Of a DNA stretch of 44,743 bases, positions 9,493 to 19,506 are shown one piece after another. The number at the start of each line of letters is the position of its first letter. Within the stretch, counting starts at the first letter, position 1. A program made the translations under genes and the position numbers. The notes under the pieces were generated by a model that was given only the letters and a program-made list of their open reading frames with translations, had not been told where the DNA came from and did not search any database. Source of the stretch: Gracilariopsis chorda (Eukaryota; Rhodophyta; Florideophyceae; Gracilariales; Gracilariaceae); assembly GCA_003194525.1 (NCBI GenBank), contig NBIV01000395.1, forward strand, positions 1 to 44,743, written 5' to 3'.

Positions 9493-12400
9493 TTAAGCAG
9501 TTCCTCCCATGTTTTCATCGCCGTCCTCTTCTGAAACATCTTGTGATGCATCAGTTGCCACCGGCTTCTCGTTTTTCGCACTTAAGTCTTCCAGTTTCTC
9601 TTCACGAGAAAAGTCAGGTAACTTCAACTTCATCAATTCTGCTTCAAATCCGGAAGCATCACTCCATGTTCTTATGTTCTTACATCCGCCACCGAATTTC
9701 GATTTCGTCCAACCGCCGAAATGTGGTACCGGAGGATCATCACAACGACTTGGTTTAACAGCCTTATGTAGCTCGTCTTCATCGATACTGTCGGTTTCTG
9801 CTCTGGTTTCCATATCTACGCGTTGCTTCTTCATGTGAATGGCCTCAGAGACGGTGCATTTCATGTATCGTTTTCGAGCTTGGCGAGAAAACTCCTCATG
9901 GTCCTCAATTTGATTCAAGTACTTCATTTTCAACCGAATCATTGCGATACGTAATTCCGTGCACAATCCTAATAGTCGATCTACCTCCAAGTCTTCGGCA
10001 TTGCGCCATTGCGCAGCAACTACGCAGGCACTGATGAGGGATGTTAATGCGATAGCTGAGGAAGGTACTTCGCTTACGCTGCCATGCAATACGCTCTGAC
10101 TCTTGGCTTCATAGGATCCATTTGCAATGTTATCGATCTCCATAGGATTGAATAATATGTTCTCAAGGTATTCAGGGGCTTGATGTGTAATAGAATTCAA
10201 GGGAGAATTGTAAAAGCGCAAATTCTCAAGCTCATCTCCCTCAACCGGAACGATGCCGGCCAATGCAGACGTTGCAATCTTCAGATACTCCCCATACTCA
10301 GAATGCAGTACTTGATCAGGGGTCCGAATCGCGCTTGCAAGGGAACTGTACACAGTGTTGGTGAATGCCATTTGTTTGGTTACAGACACTGGCTGTTCTT
10401 CCGTTGATGATAAGGGTTTTCCGTTCCGTTTCATTAAGATTTGGGCAACATTGGTGAAGGGGTTTCGAACACGCCGTTGTGGTTCTTGAAATTTAAGCGC
10501 TTCCAGTAGCACCTCTATCTTGTCTGACGGGCATTTGGAAGCCAGTATGGCTATAAATGGTGCAATTGTGCTGATTTGATCTGCGCAAACTAGAGGCTGC
10601 CCGGAATGTGTGCGGGTAGCTGACCCTTTTCCGGTAATTGCAGCAAGTGATGACTCCGTTGATCCTGCTTTCCTCATTATTTCCAGAGGTGAAGGCATTT
10701 GCTCGGCTTTTGAGGGGTGTTCTGACCACCATGTCTCCGTAGTCTTCTTCAAAAATGCGTCTTCAATGGGTAGTTGAAGAAACTTGATCACACACTGGCT
10801 TTTAGTCTTGGAGCCAACGTGTTCAGATATGCGATCCCATTTGTCAGTGAACATTTCTAGAGCCTCTAACAAAAGCAGTATTTCGCTTTCTGACCAAACA
10901 TTAGGGTCAGAGTCTTCAGCTCCTTGTTGCCCGCCAGTCGAGTTCATTTGAATGAAATCTCTTGGTTTAATATCAGCCGCATACCGGCCAGCTTGGTAAC
11001 ACGCCGCACAAAGATCAACGTCTGGTTTCGTTGCACAATGAAAACGAAGTACTGAACAGTCTGTCTTACAGGAATCGCAATGGTATTCCACTGGCCCTTT
11101 GTTTGGTCTGGTAATGATATGCACTGATTGTCCGCCACGATCCGAGTCACGAAGGAGAAAGTTTCCGGAGGACGGGAGTCGTAGTTCACTGTTCCGATCA
11201 TACTTCAAAACTTTTCCATCCATGAGCCCAGCTCTACCACCATCATCCAAAAGCATTTGAATTTCTGTCTTGACATCCTTGTCATCAATGTCCAGTACTG
11301 GAAGAGGGCGAGGAGGGGGATTAAAAGATGGAGGTGGTGCGGCTTCTGGACAAGCGTAGTTTATCAAACCCCAGTGTTCCAAGAAGGTGTGAACTCGCAA
11401 AATACTGCACGAGTCGCCTGAAAGGTATCTCCTAGCTGCAGTTCCCGAGAGATAACCAGCGGGATTCTTACGCCAAGTGCGAATGATGAAGTTTCGAATT
11501 TCCTTGTATGATTGTTCCGTCTTTGACGCGAATTTGCCACAGAAAAACTCGGGGAGAGCTCGGTGCTCGATCTCATGCACAGAGGTCAAATCAAACCATT
11601 TTGCAAACGAGGGCAAAAACAGTCCATTACCTAATGATACTCTTTGTGGTTGCGTGTTCTGCTCCCGGCTTCTTTCCAACTTTGCAGCCTGTGAACCATC
11701 GTTTTCGGTGTTCCCTTCATCTACGATTTCCTCACTCGTTGCTCCAGATTGCTCGGACTTCGAGGTGAAAGACTGTCGTCTGGCTCTCTCCCGCTTTGCG
11801 TTCCAAAGCGGGGTATCTTGGGATTTCTCCTCGTTTTGAATTGAAGGGAGTCCAACCATACGAAATGCATCGACTTCACGTTCGCTAGTTGCTCTTTCCT
11901 TCGAAATTCGAAGTTTAAGCAAAACTTTCGAAACACCACCAGGCCCAGGGTAACAAGATACATCAAGTGGAGGACGTCCGACAAAGTCCTTGAAGCCAAA
12001 CGGCATTTCGTAATCAAGTTCATTCATCCACTCGTTGAAGGTTTCTGTATCGCGTACCCATCGAGCTTGGAGATGCCACTGGTCATGTTTAGTACGCCTC
12101 GTTGGAGTGTAGACGTGACCAAGAACCTCATCGCTTGGCACCCAATCATCGTAGGAGTCAGGATGAAAGAACCAATGGACGAAACACTCTTTCTCGCCTT
12201 CGAAAACGTCCCGTTTGAGTAGGCGTATCAGAACTTGTCCATCTGTCTGGTGTTCGCGAGTACCCGGTGGGTCCGGGTATATCACATGCGTTGCTACATC
12301 TGGATTAGAGAGAACTGCCGCTCCGTGCCGTTGTAGCGTATTCCTCAGTTTTTCGGTATCTCTGTCCGCGAATGTGGAAGCAATGAACGCTTTTATGGTT

Positions 12401-12837
12401 TTCAAGTGGTTCGAAGCCTTCAGTGTCTTCTCCAGCTTCAAGAGCAACTTGATAAAAAGCCGCTCCTTTGAGCTATCAAGGAAATGAAGCTGATCAATAT
12501 TGTGCTCTTTTGCAAACTCGAAGCATGTGTTCAGAATAGAGTGAACAGATCCGTTCTCCGAAAAATCGGCAAAAAGGCGGGCCGGAATTATTGTGAGACG
12601 CGTGCCCGGCTCCGCTTGTGCATCCGCTCCAAGGACGCGGTCCATGAGCTCTCGCAGCTCCGCGATCAGTAGAGCCAGTCGCTCTGGTGAGCATTTGCTA
12701 GAGTGCATTCCTTTTCGCTTGAAAGCTACAGAGAGCTTCGAATAAGGGGCAGCAAGACGTCGTTTTTTCACGGATTGAGCGTCTTGAAGCCCGCATCTCG
12801 GCCGGTACATCTTCACGGAAGCCGCCCATGATCCCAT
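9493..12837 (-). CDS. SWI3/SMARCC-type SWI/SNF chromatin-remodelling subunit (1114 aa)
   Basis: Core scaffold subunit of SWI/SNF (BAF) nucleosome remodelling complexes, acting in the nucleus. The N-terminal region (about 120-290) resembles the SMARCC chromo/BRCT-like module, with HVIYPDPPG, VHWFFHPDSYDDWVP and ARWVRDTETFNEWMNE. A SWIRM domain lies at about 405-495 (FDLTSVHEIEHRALPEFF ... FLEHWGLINY). A ZZ-type zinc finger at about 586-615 has paired Cys (YHCDSCK, FHC, LCAAC). A SANT domain follows at about 646-695 (WSESEILLLLEALEMF, KTKSQCVIKFLQLP). This SWIRM-ZZ-SANT order is diagnostic. The C-terminal third is helical and charged and ends acidic. The ATG at 12837 is the first in frame; the true start could be an internal Met. 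It is divergent from the helicase gene. Confidence 0.93.
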   Translation of the reverse strand: MGSWAASVKMYRPRCGLQDAQSVKKRRLAAPYSKLSVAFKRKGMHSSKCSPERLALLIAELRELMDRVLGADAQAEPGTRLTIIPARLFADFSENGSVHSILNTCFEFAKEHNIDQLHFLDSSKERLFIKLLLKLEKTLKASNHLKTIKAFIASTFADRDTEKLRNTLQRHGAAVLSNPDVATHVIYPDPPGTREHQTDGQVLIRLLKRDVFEGEKECFVHWFFHPDSYDDWVPSDEVLGHVYTPTRRTKHDQWHLQARWVRDTETFNEWMNELDYEMPFGFKDFVGRPPLDVSCYPGPGGVSKVLLKLRISKERATSEREVDAFRMVGLPSIQNEEKSQDTPLWNAKRERARRQSFTSKSEQSGATSEEIVDEGNTENDGSQAAKLERSREQNTQPQRVSLGNGLFLPSFAKWFDLTSVHEIEHRALPEFFCGKFASKTEQSYKEIRNFIIRTWRKNPAGYLSGTAARRYLSGDSCSILRVHTFLEHWGLINYACPEAAPPPSFNPPPRPLPVLDIDDKDVKTEIQMLLDDGGRAGLMDGKVLKYDRNSELRLPSSGNFLLRDSDRGGQSVHIITRPNKGPVEYHCDSCKTDCSVLRFHCATKPDVDLCAACYQAGRYAADIKPRDFIQMNSTGGQQGAEDSDPNVWSESEILLLLEALEMFTDKWDRISEHVGSKTKSQCVIKFLQLPIEDAFLKKTTETWWSEHPSKAEQMPSPLEIMRKAGSTESSLAAITGKGSATRTHSGQPLVCADQISTIAPFIAILASKCPSDKIEVLLEALKFQEPQRRVRNPFTNVAQILMKRNGKPLSSTEEQPVSVTKQMAFTNTVYSSLASAIRTPDQVLHSEYGEYLKIATSALAGIVPVEGDELENLRFYNSPLNSITHQAPEYLENILFNPMEIDNIANGSYEAKSQSVLHGSVSEVPSSAIALTSLISACVVAAQWRNAEDLEVDRLLGLCTELRIAMIRLKMKYLNQIEDHEEFSRQARKRYMKCTVSEAIHMKKQRVDMETRAETDSIDEDELHKAVKPSRCDDPPVPHFGGWTKSKFGGGCKNIRTWSDASGFEAELMKLKLPDFSREEKLEDLSAKNEKPVATDASQDVSEEDGDENMGGTA

Positions 12838-13611
12838 AGTGAAAGGAAGCTATCTGCGCTCGCCTCGGCCAACTATCGGGCTCTCGAAGAAGACGGTCTT
12901 CTTCGAGTAGGAGCGTTTTTATCAACCCAACCGCCTTCTGCCCATACGCTTATGACCAGAGCACCAGCGGGCAGCGGTGTCCTTAGCTGCTGGGTTACTG
13001 CCCTTTCGGTTCGGCTACTGGAAAGGGCAAGCACAGCAGTCTTGAGAGGACACTGACCCTCCACTACACGTACAGCGTCTGTACCTGTACTGCAGACAGT
13101 TCATCAAATGCATTGCTGTACACTCTCTAGGGACGGGGCGCATAACGCGAAGAGCAACGACAATGGTTTCTTCGGGCTCCTTGATCTCTCTCCATTTTTG
13201 CTCCAGTTGCGCCACCCAGGACAGCCAGAATAGAATACTAGGAAGTGCTCTGGAAGTATTGACTTCGTGGATCCCGTAGGTAAGGTGGGCATTGCATACT
13301 GCGGTTGAGGAGCATCTTTGTCTGTGCTTTCCGCATTCCAAATACTCTTTATCTTGTGTACTTTGTTGTTGCTGGGCACATCCTTGTTAATGAGTCGACC
13401 CTTGCAGTTCTCATGACTATATTCCTGGTCATCTTATAGTGCTTTTTTCTCAAGTATCTGAAACTTAACGAAACTGCAGAGGAATCAATAGCTTTCATAC
13501 CCTGATGATCAAAGACTTCAGGTGCCACTCAAACTTGTTTCATACGTTACGTAACTTCACTTGGCGCAGCTGAGTCACGTGGATCACAAGCGGTGCAGTA
13601 CAAGTTATGCG
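12838..13611. promoter_or_regulatory. Shared divergent promoter region of SWI3 and PRP22 genes
   Basis: 774 bp between the two outward-facing start codons. It must carry both promoters and 5' UTRs. I see no clear TATA box or long palindrome. Short minus-strand reading frames here have no recognisable content. Confidence 0.5.
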
Positions 13612-16600
13612 ATGGACGAACTAAAGAAGCTTTCACTGGTAACTCGAATATGCACCGAAATCGAGAACCACCTTGGTGTCAAAGACAAGGACTTAGCAGA
13701 GTTTCTCATTGATATCGCGAAAAAAAGCACCGACGAGAAATGTTTTCGCGATGCTGTCGCGGAAGAGTGCGGCGGTGAAACTCTTCCGACTGCCCTGACC
13801 TCCTCAATATTTCGTTCCGTCTTTCGTATACTGGGACCCAAGCCCAAATCATCTCTGAAAAGACCTCGAACCCGAGAACAACCACGTCGATTGCATGCAC
13901 AGCAACTCTCTGGTCAAGATTTGTCACGAAAGGAGGAAGATGATGGGGGTTTCCTGGGCTCAGGTATTAGTCGATCCGACATTGTTGCTCGCTCAAATCA
14001 AGAAAACGATGCTATTCTGTCTCGCTTTGAGAAACAGTTACCTTCGAGGAGAGATGCCGATGACTATTCTCGAAGAGCCGATGTAATGCATGAGCACAGG
14101 CGAGAACGGAATACTCCAGTGATTCTTGATGCTGTGGCATCTGATATTCGTCCTGGTGCAATTATTAGAGGAAGGGTTACAGGTCTGCGAAATTTCGGAG
14201 CATTTGTATCTCTCAGTGAGCGTCGAGGCGTTGGCGACGGCCTCGTCCACGTTTCGCAACTAAGTCAAACGGGTCAGCGAGTCTCTCATCCATCAGAAGT
14301 TGTTTCTCGGGGCAAAGAAGTCTTCGTTAAGGTAATCTCTACTGATCGAGGTCGCATAAGCCTCTCCATGCGTGGAATTGATCAAAGGAACGGGGTTGAT
14401 GCTAACGCGACAAGAACTCCGGCTCCTGGTCAATACGAATCTAAGCTTCACTCAGCTCAAGATAGAGAAGCGGAGGAGTACCGTATGCGCCGTATGAGTA
14501 TGAAAAGACACGATGAGCGAAAAGACCTCGTCAGCGGCATACCTGCAGCTTTCTTACAGGAAAAGGGAAACAACAACGAAAGAAGTGGTAGAATGCGAAG
14601 AAAACTACCAGAAGCTGAACAATGGGAACTCACCCAGCTTGCTAAAATTCTCCCTCCGAAGGAACTTCGAAAGCATGTAATGAATATGGGAACTTCTCCT
14701 GAAGATCAAGGACAAGAAGAAAAGGAGGGAGATGGTCTTGCAGTTCTGATGGGAGATGAAGGTGAGGAAGACGTGGCGGATGTTGAAATTGAGCTTAATG
14801 AAGACGAACCGGTGTTTTTGCAGAGCTCGGAAACTGGCACTGGGGTTTCTAGAACACAGCCATTGTCTCCTGTCCGAATTGTTAAAAACCCGGATGGCTC
14901 ACTGCAGCGAGCTGCTATGACGCAGTCAGCCTTGGCCAAAGAGCGGCGCGAGATGCGAGATCAACAGCAGGCTGCATTAGAGCATGAAATGCCAACAGAT
15001 CTAAATCTTGCTTGGGAAGACCCAATGTCACGCGAAAGACATGTAGCGGCCGAGCTAAGAGGAACCGTGGCAGGGCGATCAGAAATTCCGGAGTGGAAGC
15101 GTAAAGCGATGGGAACCGCTCCGAGTTTTGGGTTCGCGAAACCTGTCGACAAGACAATAGCAGAACAGAGAGCGTCACTTCCAATTGCAAAATTGAAAGA
15201 TCAACTTCTTGCCGCGATTGAAGCTAATCAAATTCTTGTCGTTGTTGGCGAAACAGGCTCTGGAAAGTCAACTCAGATGACTCAATATTTGGTTGATGCG
15301 GGTTATATACGAAACGGAAAGAGAATTGGATGTACTCAACCGCGCCGTGTAGCTGCAATGTCTGTTGCAAAAAGGGTTGCCGAAGAGAGGGGATGTCGAC
15401 TGGGCGAAGAGGTAGGTTATTCTATTCGATTTGAGGATTGTACGTCCCAAGAGACACAAATCAAGTACATGACAGATGGTATGCTTCTGCGTGAGGTGCT
15501 CATAGACGCCGATCTGAATCAGTACTCGGTTATCATGCTAGACGAGGCTCATGAGAGAACGATTGCAACAGATGTTCTTTTTGGGTTACTGAAGGATTGT
15601 GTCAAACGCAGGAGCGACCTCAAGGTAATTGTGACATCAGCTACGCTTGATGCCGAAAAGTTCTCTTCCTACTTTTTCAATTGCGACATTTTCGCAATAC
15701 CTGGTCGCCTTTTCCCAGTTGAAGTTCTTTTCGCCAGAGAACAAGTCTTCGATTATCTCGAGGAGGCACTCCTTACTGTGACCAAAATTCACATGGAAGA
15801 GCCAGCAGGAGACATACTGCTGTTCCTCACAGGCCAAGAGGAGATTGATACAGCAGCAGAAATTCTCTATGGACGCATGAAGGCTATGCCAGCAAGAACA
15901 CCAGATCTTGTCATACTGCCTGTCTATTCTGCTCTTCCAAGTGAGATGCAAACGCGGATTTTTGACCCCGCCCCACCTGGGTCTCGAAAGTGTGTAATTG
16001 CTACGAACATTGCAGAGGCTAGTCTTACGATCGACGGAATTTACTACGTTGTTGATCCAGGCTTTGCAAAACAGAAAGTGTACAATCCAAAACTGGGCAT
16101 GGACTCTTTGGTGGTTGCTCCGATATCACAAGCCTCCGCCCGGCAAAGAAAAGGTAGGGCTGGAAGAACTGGTCCCGGAAAATGTTTTTGCCTGTATACG
16201 GAATATGCGTACATGAACGAGATGCTTCCAACAAGCGTTCCAGAGCTGCAGCGTAGCAATCTTGCTCACACAGTACTCACTCTAAAGGCCATGGGTATTA
16301 ATGATCTTCTGAAGTTTGATTTTATGGACCCGCCTCCAGCCCCGTACCTTATCTCAGCAATGGAACGGTTGTACTCATTAGGAGCGCTTGATGACGAAGG
16401 TTTGCTCACGAAGCTAGGGAGGATGATGTCGCAATTCCCGCTGGATCCTATGCTAAGTAAAATGTTGTTGGCCAGCGTTGATTTGGGATGCAGTGAGGAA
16501 ATCCTAACCATTGTTGCAATGCTCGGGGTGCAAAGCGTGTTTTATCGTCCGAAAGAGAAGCAAGGCCAAGCAGATCAAAAGAAGTCAAAATTCCACCAAC

Positions 16601-17151
16601 CTGAAGGTGACCATTTGACTCTGATGACCGTGTTCAATTCATGGAAGAACAACCGGTACTCCAGCCCGTGGTGTTATGAGAACTTCATACAAGCAAGATC
16701 ACTGAAACGGGCTCAAGACGTGCGGAAACAATTAGTGACGATCATGGACCGCTTCAAGTTAGACATTATAAGTGCTGGCCGCAATTATGTGAAAGTCCGA
16801 AAGGCGATTGTATCGGGCTTTTTTGTACATGCAGCGAAGAAGGATCCTCAAGAGGGTTATCGAACCCTAGTAGACGGCCAACAAGTTTTTATTCACCCGT
16901 CCTCGTCCTTGTTCCATGCGCAGCCGGAGTGGGTTATCTATCACGAGGTAGTACTTACTACAAAGGAGTATATGAGGGAAGTTATGGCTATTGAGGCAAA
17001 ATGGCTTGTCGAGCTTGCCCCAAGATTCTTCCGAACAGGAGACCCTAATAAGCTGTCGCGTCGGAAGCGAAGAGAAAGGATAGAGCCATTGTACGACAAA
17101 TATGCGCAGCATCCAGATGATTGGAGGTTGAGCAAGAGAAAGCGTGTATAG
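13612..17151 (+). CDS. DHX8: DEAH-box pre-mRNA splicing helicase Prp22/DHX8 (1179 aa)
   Basis: ATP-dependent RNA helicase that releases spliced mRNA from the spliceosome. The ATG at 13612 is chosen because MDELKKLSLVTRICTEIENH matches the conserved N-terminus of the family; the frame is open upstream but has no earlier ATG. An S1 RNA-binding domain at about 178-258 (GAIIRGRVTGLRNFGAFV ... GRISLSMRGID) separates Prp22 from Prp2, Prp16 and Prp43. The core has Walker A GETGSGKS (546-553), DEAH (about 644-647), SAT (about 674) and motif VI QRKGRAGRTGPG (about 845). Ratchet/HA2 and OB-fold regions follow (HPSSSLF, PEWVIYHEVVLTTKEYMREV). Length is close to animal DHX8. No introns and no breaks. It is tail to tail with the ChAPs gene, only 111 bp apart. 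Confidence 0.96.
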   Translation: MDELKKLSLVTRICTEIENHLGVKDKDLAEFLIDIAKKSTDEKCFRDAVAEECGGETLPTALTSSIFRSVFRILGPKPKSSLKRPRTREQPRRLHAQQLSGQDLSRKEEDDGGFLGSGISRSDIVARSNQENDAILSRFEKQLPSRRDADDYSRRADVMHEHRRERNTPVILDAVASDIRPGAIIRGRVTGLRNFGAFVSLSERRGVGDGLVHVSQLSQTGQRVSHPSEVVSRGKEVFVKVISTDRGRISLSMRGIDQRNGVDANATRTPAPGQYESKLHSAQDREAEEYRMRRMSMKRHDERKDLVSGIPAAFLQEKGNNNERSGRMRRKLPEAEQWELTQLAKILPPKELRKHVMNMGTSPEDQGQEEKEGDGLAVLMGDEGEEDVADVEIELNEDEPVFLQSSETGTGVSRTQPLSPVRIVKNPDGSLQRAAMTQSALAKERREMRDQQQAALEHEMPTDLNLAWEDPMSRERHVAAELRGTVAGRSEIPEWKRKAMGTAPSFGFAKPVDKTIAEQRASLPIAKLKDQLLAAIEANQILVVVGETGSGKSTQMTQYLVDAGYIRNGKRIGCTQPRRVAAMSVAKRVAEERGCRLGEEVGYSIRFEDCTSQETQIKYMTDGMLLREVLIDADLNQYSVIMLDEAHERTIATDVLFGLLKDCVKRRSDLKVIVTSATLDAEKFSSYFFNCDIFAIPGRLFPVEVLFAREQVFDYLEEALLTVTKIHMEEPAGDILLFLTGQEEIDTAAEILYGRMKAMPARTPDLVILPVYSALPSEMQTRIFDPAPPGSRKCVIATNIAEASLTIDGIYYVVDPGFAKQKVYNPKLGMDSLVVAPISQASARQRKGRAGRTGPGKCFCLYTEYAYMNEMLPTSVPELQRSNLAHTVLTLKAMGINDLLKFDFMDPPPAPYLISAMERLYSLGALDDEGLLTKLGRMMSQFPLDPMLSKMLLASVDLGCSEEILTIVAMLGVQSVFYRPKEKQGQADQKKSKFHQPEGDHLTLMTVFNSWKNNRYSSPWCYENFIQARSLKRAQDVRKQLVTIMDRFKLDIISAGRNYVKVRKAIVSGFFVHAAKKDPQEGYRTLVDGQQVFIHPSSSLFHAQPEWVIYHEVVLTTKEYMREVMAIEAKWLVELAPRFFRTGDPNKLSRRKRRERIEPLYDKYAQHPDDWRLSKRKRV

Positions 17152-17262
17152 TAAGAAGCCTCACAATTGTGTACAGATACTTTCGGGTTGAGGAACCAAC
17201 CGACATGTTCCACCTTAAGAATGTATGCGAAGTAAGCCTAAACTGCCGATTAAACTGATTAC

Positions 17263-19506
17263 TCATCTCAAGAACCCATCAACTCTCAGCGCAACTGAAT
17301 CGAGAAGCAAACCTTCAAGTCGCTTCCGATTGATGTCCATGTTAGAGCTTGCTACGTCTCGAACAACGCGTAGACCTCTCTTTGCAATTAGTTTGAATAC
17401 CGATTTCTGCAAAATAGGGACGGCGGGACTCGGCTCAGAGCTATGTTTATGGCTTATTCTGGAGTCGAGATAGCTCCAGAGCATGTCGACGCATCGAATC
17501 GTAGTCTTGACATCGCCTTCATCTGAAGCCATTTCGAGCAATCGGCATAGCGATGTGGCACACACAGTTTTTTCCTTCTCGGCAAGTTTCAGACATGCCC
17601 AAAACGCCACTTTTGCTTCCTCAGGCTTTCCAAGCCGCAATGCCAGTTCTCCCCGTCGCATCCAATCAACATGAGGTCGCTTCGTGTCTCTCACTATTTC
17701 ATCCGCAGTGCGTTGAAATGTGTGCTCCGATTCTTGAGCTTCCACATCTCTCGAAGCAGCCGCATCGCCGTTTGCCTCTGCGGAAGACGAACTAGTAGGA
17801 AAATACGATTCAGTCGAATGCTGTTGCTCTTCAGCGTTCCACAGCGCCATCGCCTTGAGATCATGATACATGTTTGTTACCAAATAATCCAACCACGGTT
17901 TGCACACTTTTTTCCCAGTCTTCTCCAGCGACTTTCTCCGTGCCTCTAGGCTTTCTGCATCTCCATTCTCATCGTGATGTCCATCTTCATGGACATCATC
18001 ATCTTTCAGGGATATCGATGTGACACCCTGAGCCAACTGTTCCGCAGCATCGGCGGTATCGGAAGGGTGATTGCCATTCCCCTCTTCAGGGATGCTCGAC
18101 TTATCGCTTTCGTCGTCCACATCAGATATGCTAAGCTTTCCGTTACCGTCCTCAAGGTCCCTTTCCATAACAAAACACTCACCTCGCACAGCCAGCATCT
18201 GGTCCCATGAAAGATCATTCAATATCTTTACGAGAACAGAATAACAGCGTTTCTCCGTAGAAGTCATAAGCTTTGCAGGGAGCTCGTACAAGGATTCATC
18301 TGTCTTTTCGTTGCTAAGTTGCTTCTCCTCTCGAATACGGTCTGCAAGCACTCGAACGACATCCGTGCCTCTCAACGATCCATCGTTTGGTTTTGTGAGG
18401 TTTCTTCTATTCGGAATGAGGTGTCGAAGAAACGGGTCGAGCGGAGGTGTCGGTACATCAGCTCCGTTGAGAGACTCAAAGGCATTGGTGTACTTCTTAG
18501 CATCGACAAACAAGTCCGCCAGTTGGATACATACTTCAAGCTGGCTGTCATCGACTTGGGAGGCAGTTTTGGCGGCGTCCAGCGCCTTTTGTAGGTCGCC
18601 TTTTGCCCTGAGAATGTGAGCCTTTTCCATCCAAGCGAGTTGGCTTTGTTGGTTGGTGGCAATAATTCGGTGAATTACTTGGTCGGCGGCATCCAAGTCG
18701 CCCTTCATTCGCGCTGCTGCGGCTGCATAGACCTCAAGATCCGGATCGGTTGCATGCAGCTTGGGGTTGGAGAAGAAATGGATGGCAGTTTCATACAAGG
18801 CGGAATGGAGAAAATGGTCGCGAATAGCTGTGGCGATTGCAGATCTGGCAGGGGAAGGAGCCGGGCGTTCAGAGGCGTCATGGCCAGAAAGAGCCCATCG
18901 CGCACAGGACGCGCTCGCGGCTTCGTAAAACAAGGAATCGACGCCAAGCGCTGGAGAAGAGACGACGCGAAGGCAGGGGTACAGCGGATATTCTCCATGG
19001 GAGCTCATATTACGCACGACGGAGCTGACGAGAAGTTCATGCCACAAGGTATCGGTAAGCGGGACGTCATTGCCCGAAGTGTCGACGGCAAAAGCCGAAG
19101 TGCTACCCGGAAAGTTGACATGTACTTTGATGTCGAGCTTTGATATGATGTTGTACGCAACAAATGTGGCGGATGCGATTTGCCAGCCGCCTGTGGAGAC
19201 CCAGGGAAGCGGATCTAGACCGGCGTTACGCACAACGTCTACTATGTATGCAGACACACTGGCGACATTTGCCGGTTGAGCACCGCGTACAAAGTGGTAG
19301 TATCCGTAGATCTTGTCTGCACCGACGACGGGAACGTAGCGCTTTTTGAGGTATACCATGTCCGGGGGTCCTAACGGAGGAAATTTAGATATGAATGAGG
19401 TGCGGGCTTGGAGAGCGTCTGACAGGGAGTCGGAGGAACCTTGAAGGGGTTTGTCGGTGACCTCCTGAATTCCGACGAGTGACTCTGCCCTTGATGCCGA
19501 CGGCAT
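17263..19506 (-). CDS. ChAPs-family (Chs5-Arf1-binding) protein, Bch1/Bud7-like (747 aa)
   Basis: In fungi ChAPs are the cargo-binding subunits of exomer, which exports selected membrane proteins from the trans-Golgi with Arf1. The sequence has the family N-terminus (LGPPDMVYLKKRYVP at about 45-59 and YGYYHFVRG), a TPR-like helical region at about 230-350 (QSQLAWMEKAHILRAKGDLQKAL, shortened here to LAWMEKAHILRAKGDLQKAL), an acidic low-complexity insert at about 465-525, and the conserved C-terminal helix region near 670-720 (SYLDSRI, KSVFKLIAKRGLRVVRDV). Length is similar to the yeast proteins. The ATG at 19506 is the first in frame and lies 28 bp from an 11-base C run on the sense strand. 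Whether red algae use it in an exomer is inference. Confidence 0.85.
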   Translation of the reverse strand: MPSASRAESLVGIQEVTDKPLQGSSDSLSDALQARTSFISKFPPLGPPDMVYLKKRYVPVVGADKIYGYYHFVRGAQPANVASVSAYIVDVVRNAGLDPLPWVSTGGWQIASATFVAYNIISKLDIKVHVNFPGSTSAFAVDTSGNDVPLTDTLWHELLVSSVVRNMSSHGEYPLYPCLRVVSSPALGVDSLFYEAASASCARWALSGHDASERPAPSPARSAIATAIRDHFLHSALYETAIHFFSNPKLHATDPDLEVYAAAAARMKGDLDAADQVIHRIIATNQQSQLAWMEKAHILRAKGDLQKALDAAKTASQVDDSQLEVCIQLADLFVDAKKYTNAFESLNGADVPTPPLDPFLRHLIPNRRNLTKPNDGSLRGTDVVRVLADRIREEKQLSNEKTDESLYELPAKLMTSTEKRCYSVLVKILNDLSWDQMLAVRGECFVMERDLEDGNGKLSISDVDDESDKSSIPEEGNGNHPSDTADAAEQLAQGVTSISLKDDDVHEDGHHDENGDAESLEARRKSLEKTGKKVCKPWLDYLVTNMYHDLKAMALWNAEEQQHSTESYFPTSSSSAEANGDAAASRDVEAQESEHTFQRTADEIVRDTKRPHVDWMRRGELALRLGKPEEAKVAFWACLKLAEKEKTVCATSLCRLLEMASDEGDVKTTIRCVDMLWSYLDSRISHKHSSEPSPAVPILQKSVFKLIAKRGLRVVRDVASSNMDINRKRLEGLLLDSVALRVDGFLR

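Noticed and set aside
12838..13379. Minus-strand frames between SWI3 and PRP22
   Set aside because: They lie in a divergent promoter, overlap each other and have no motif.
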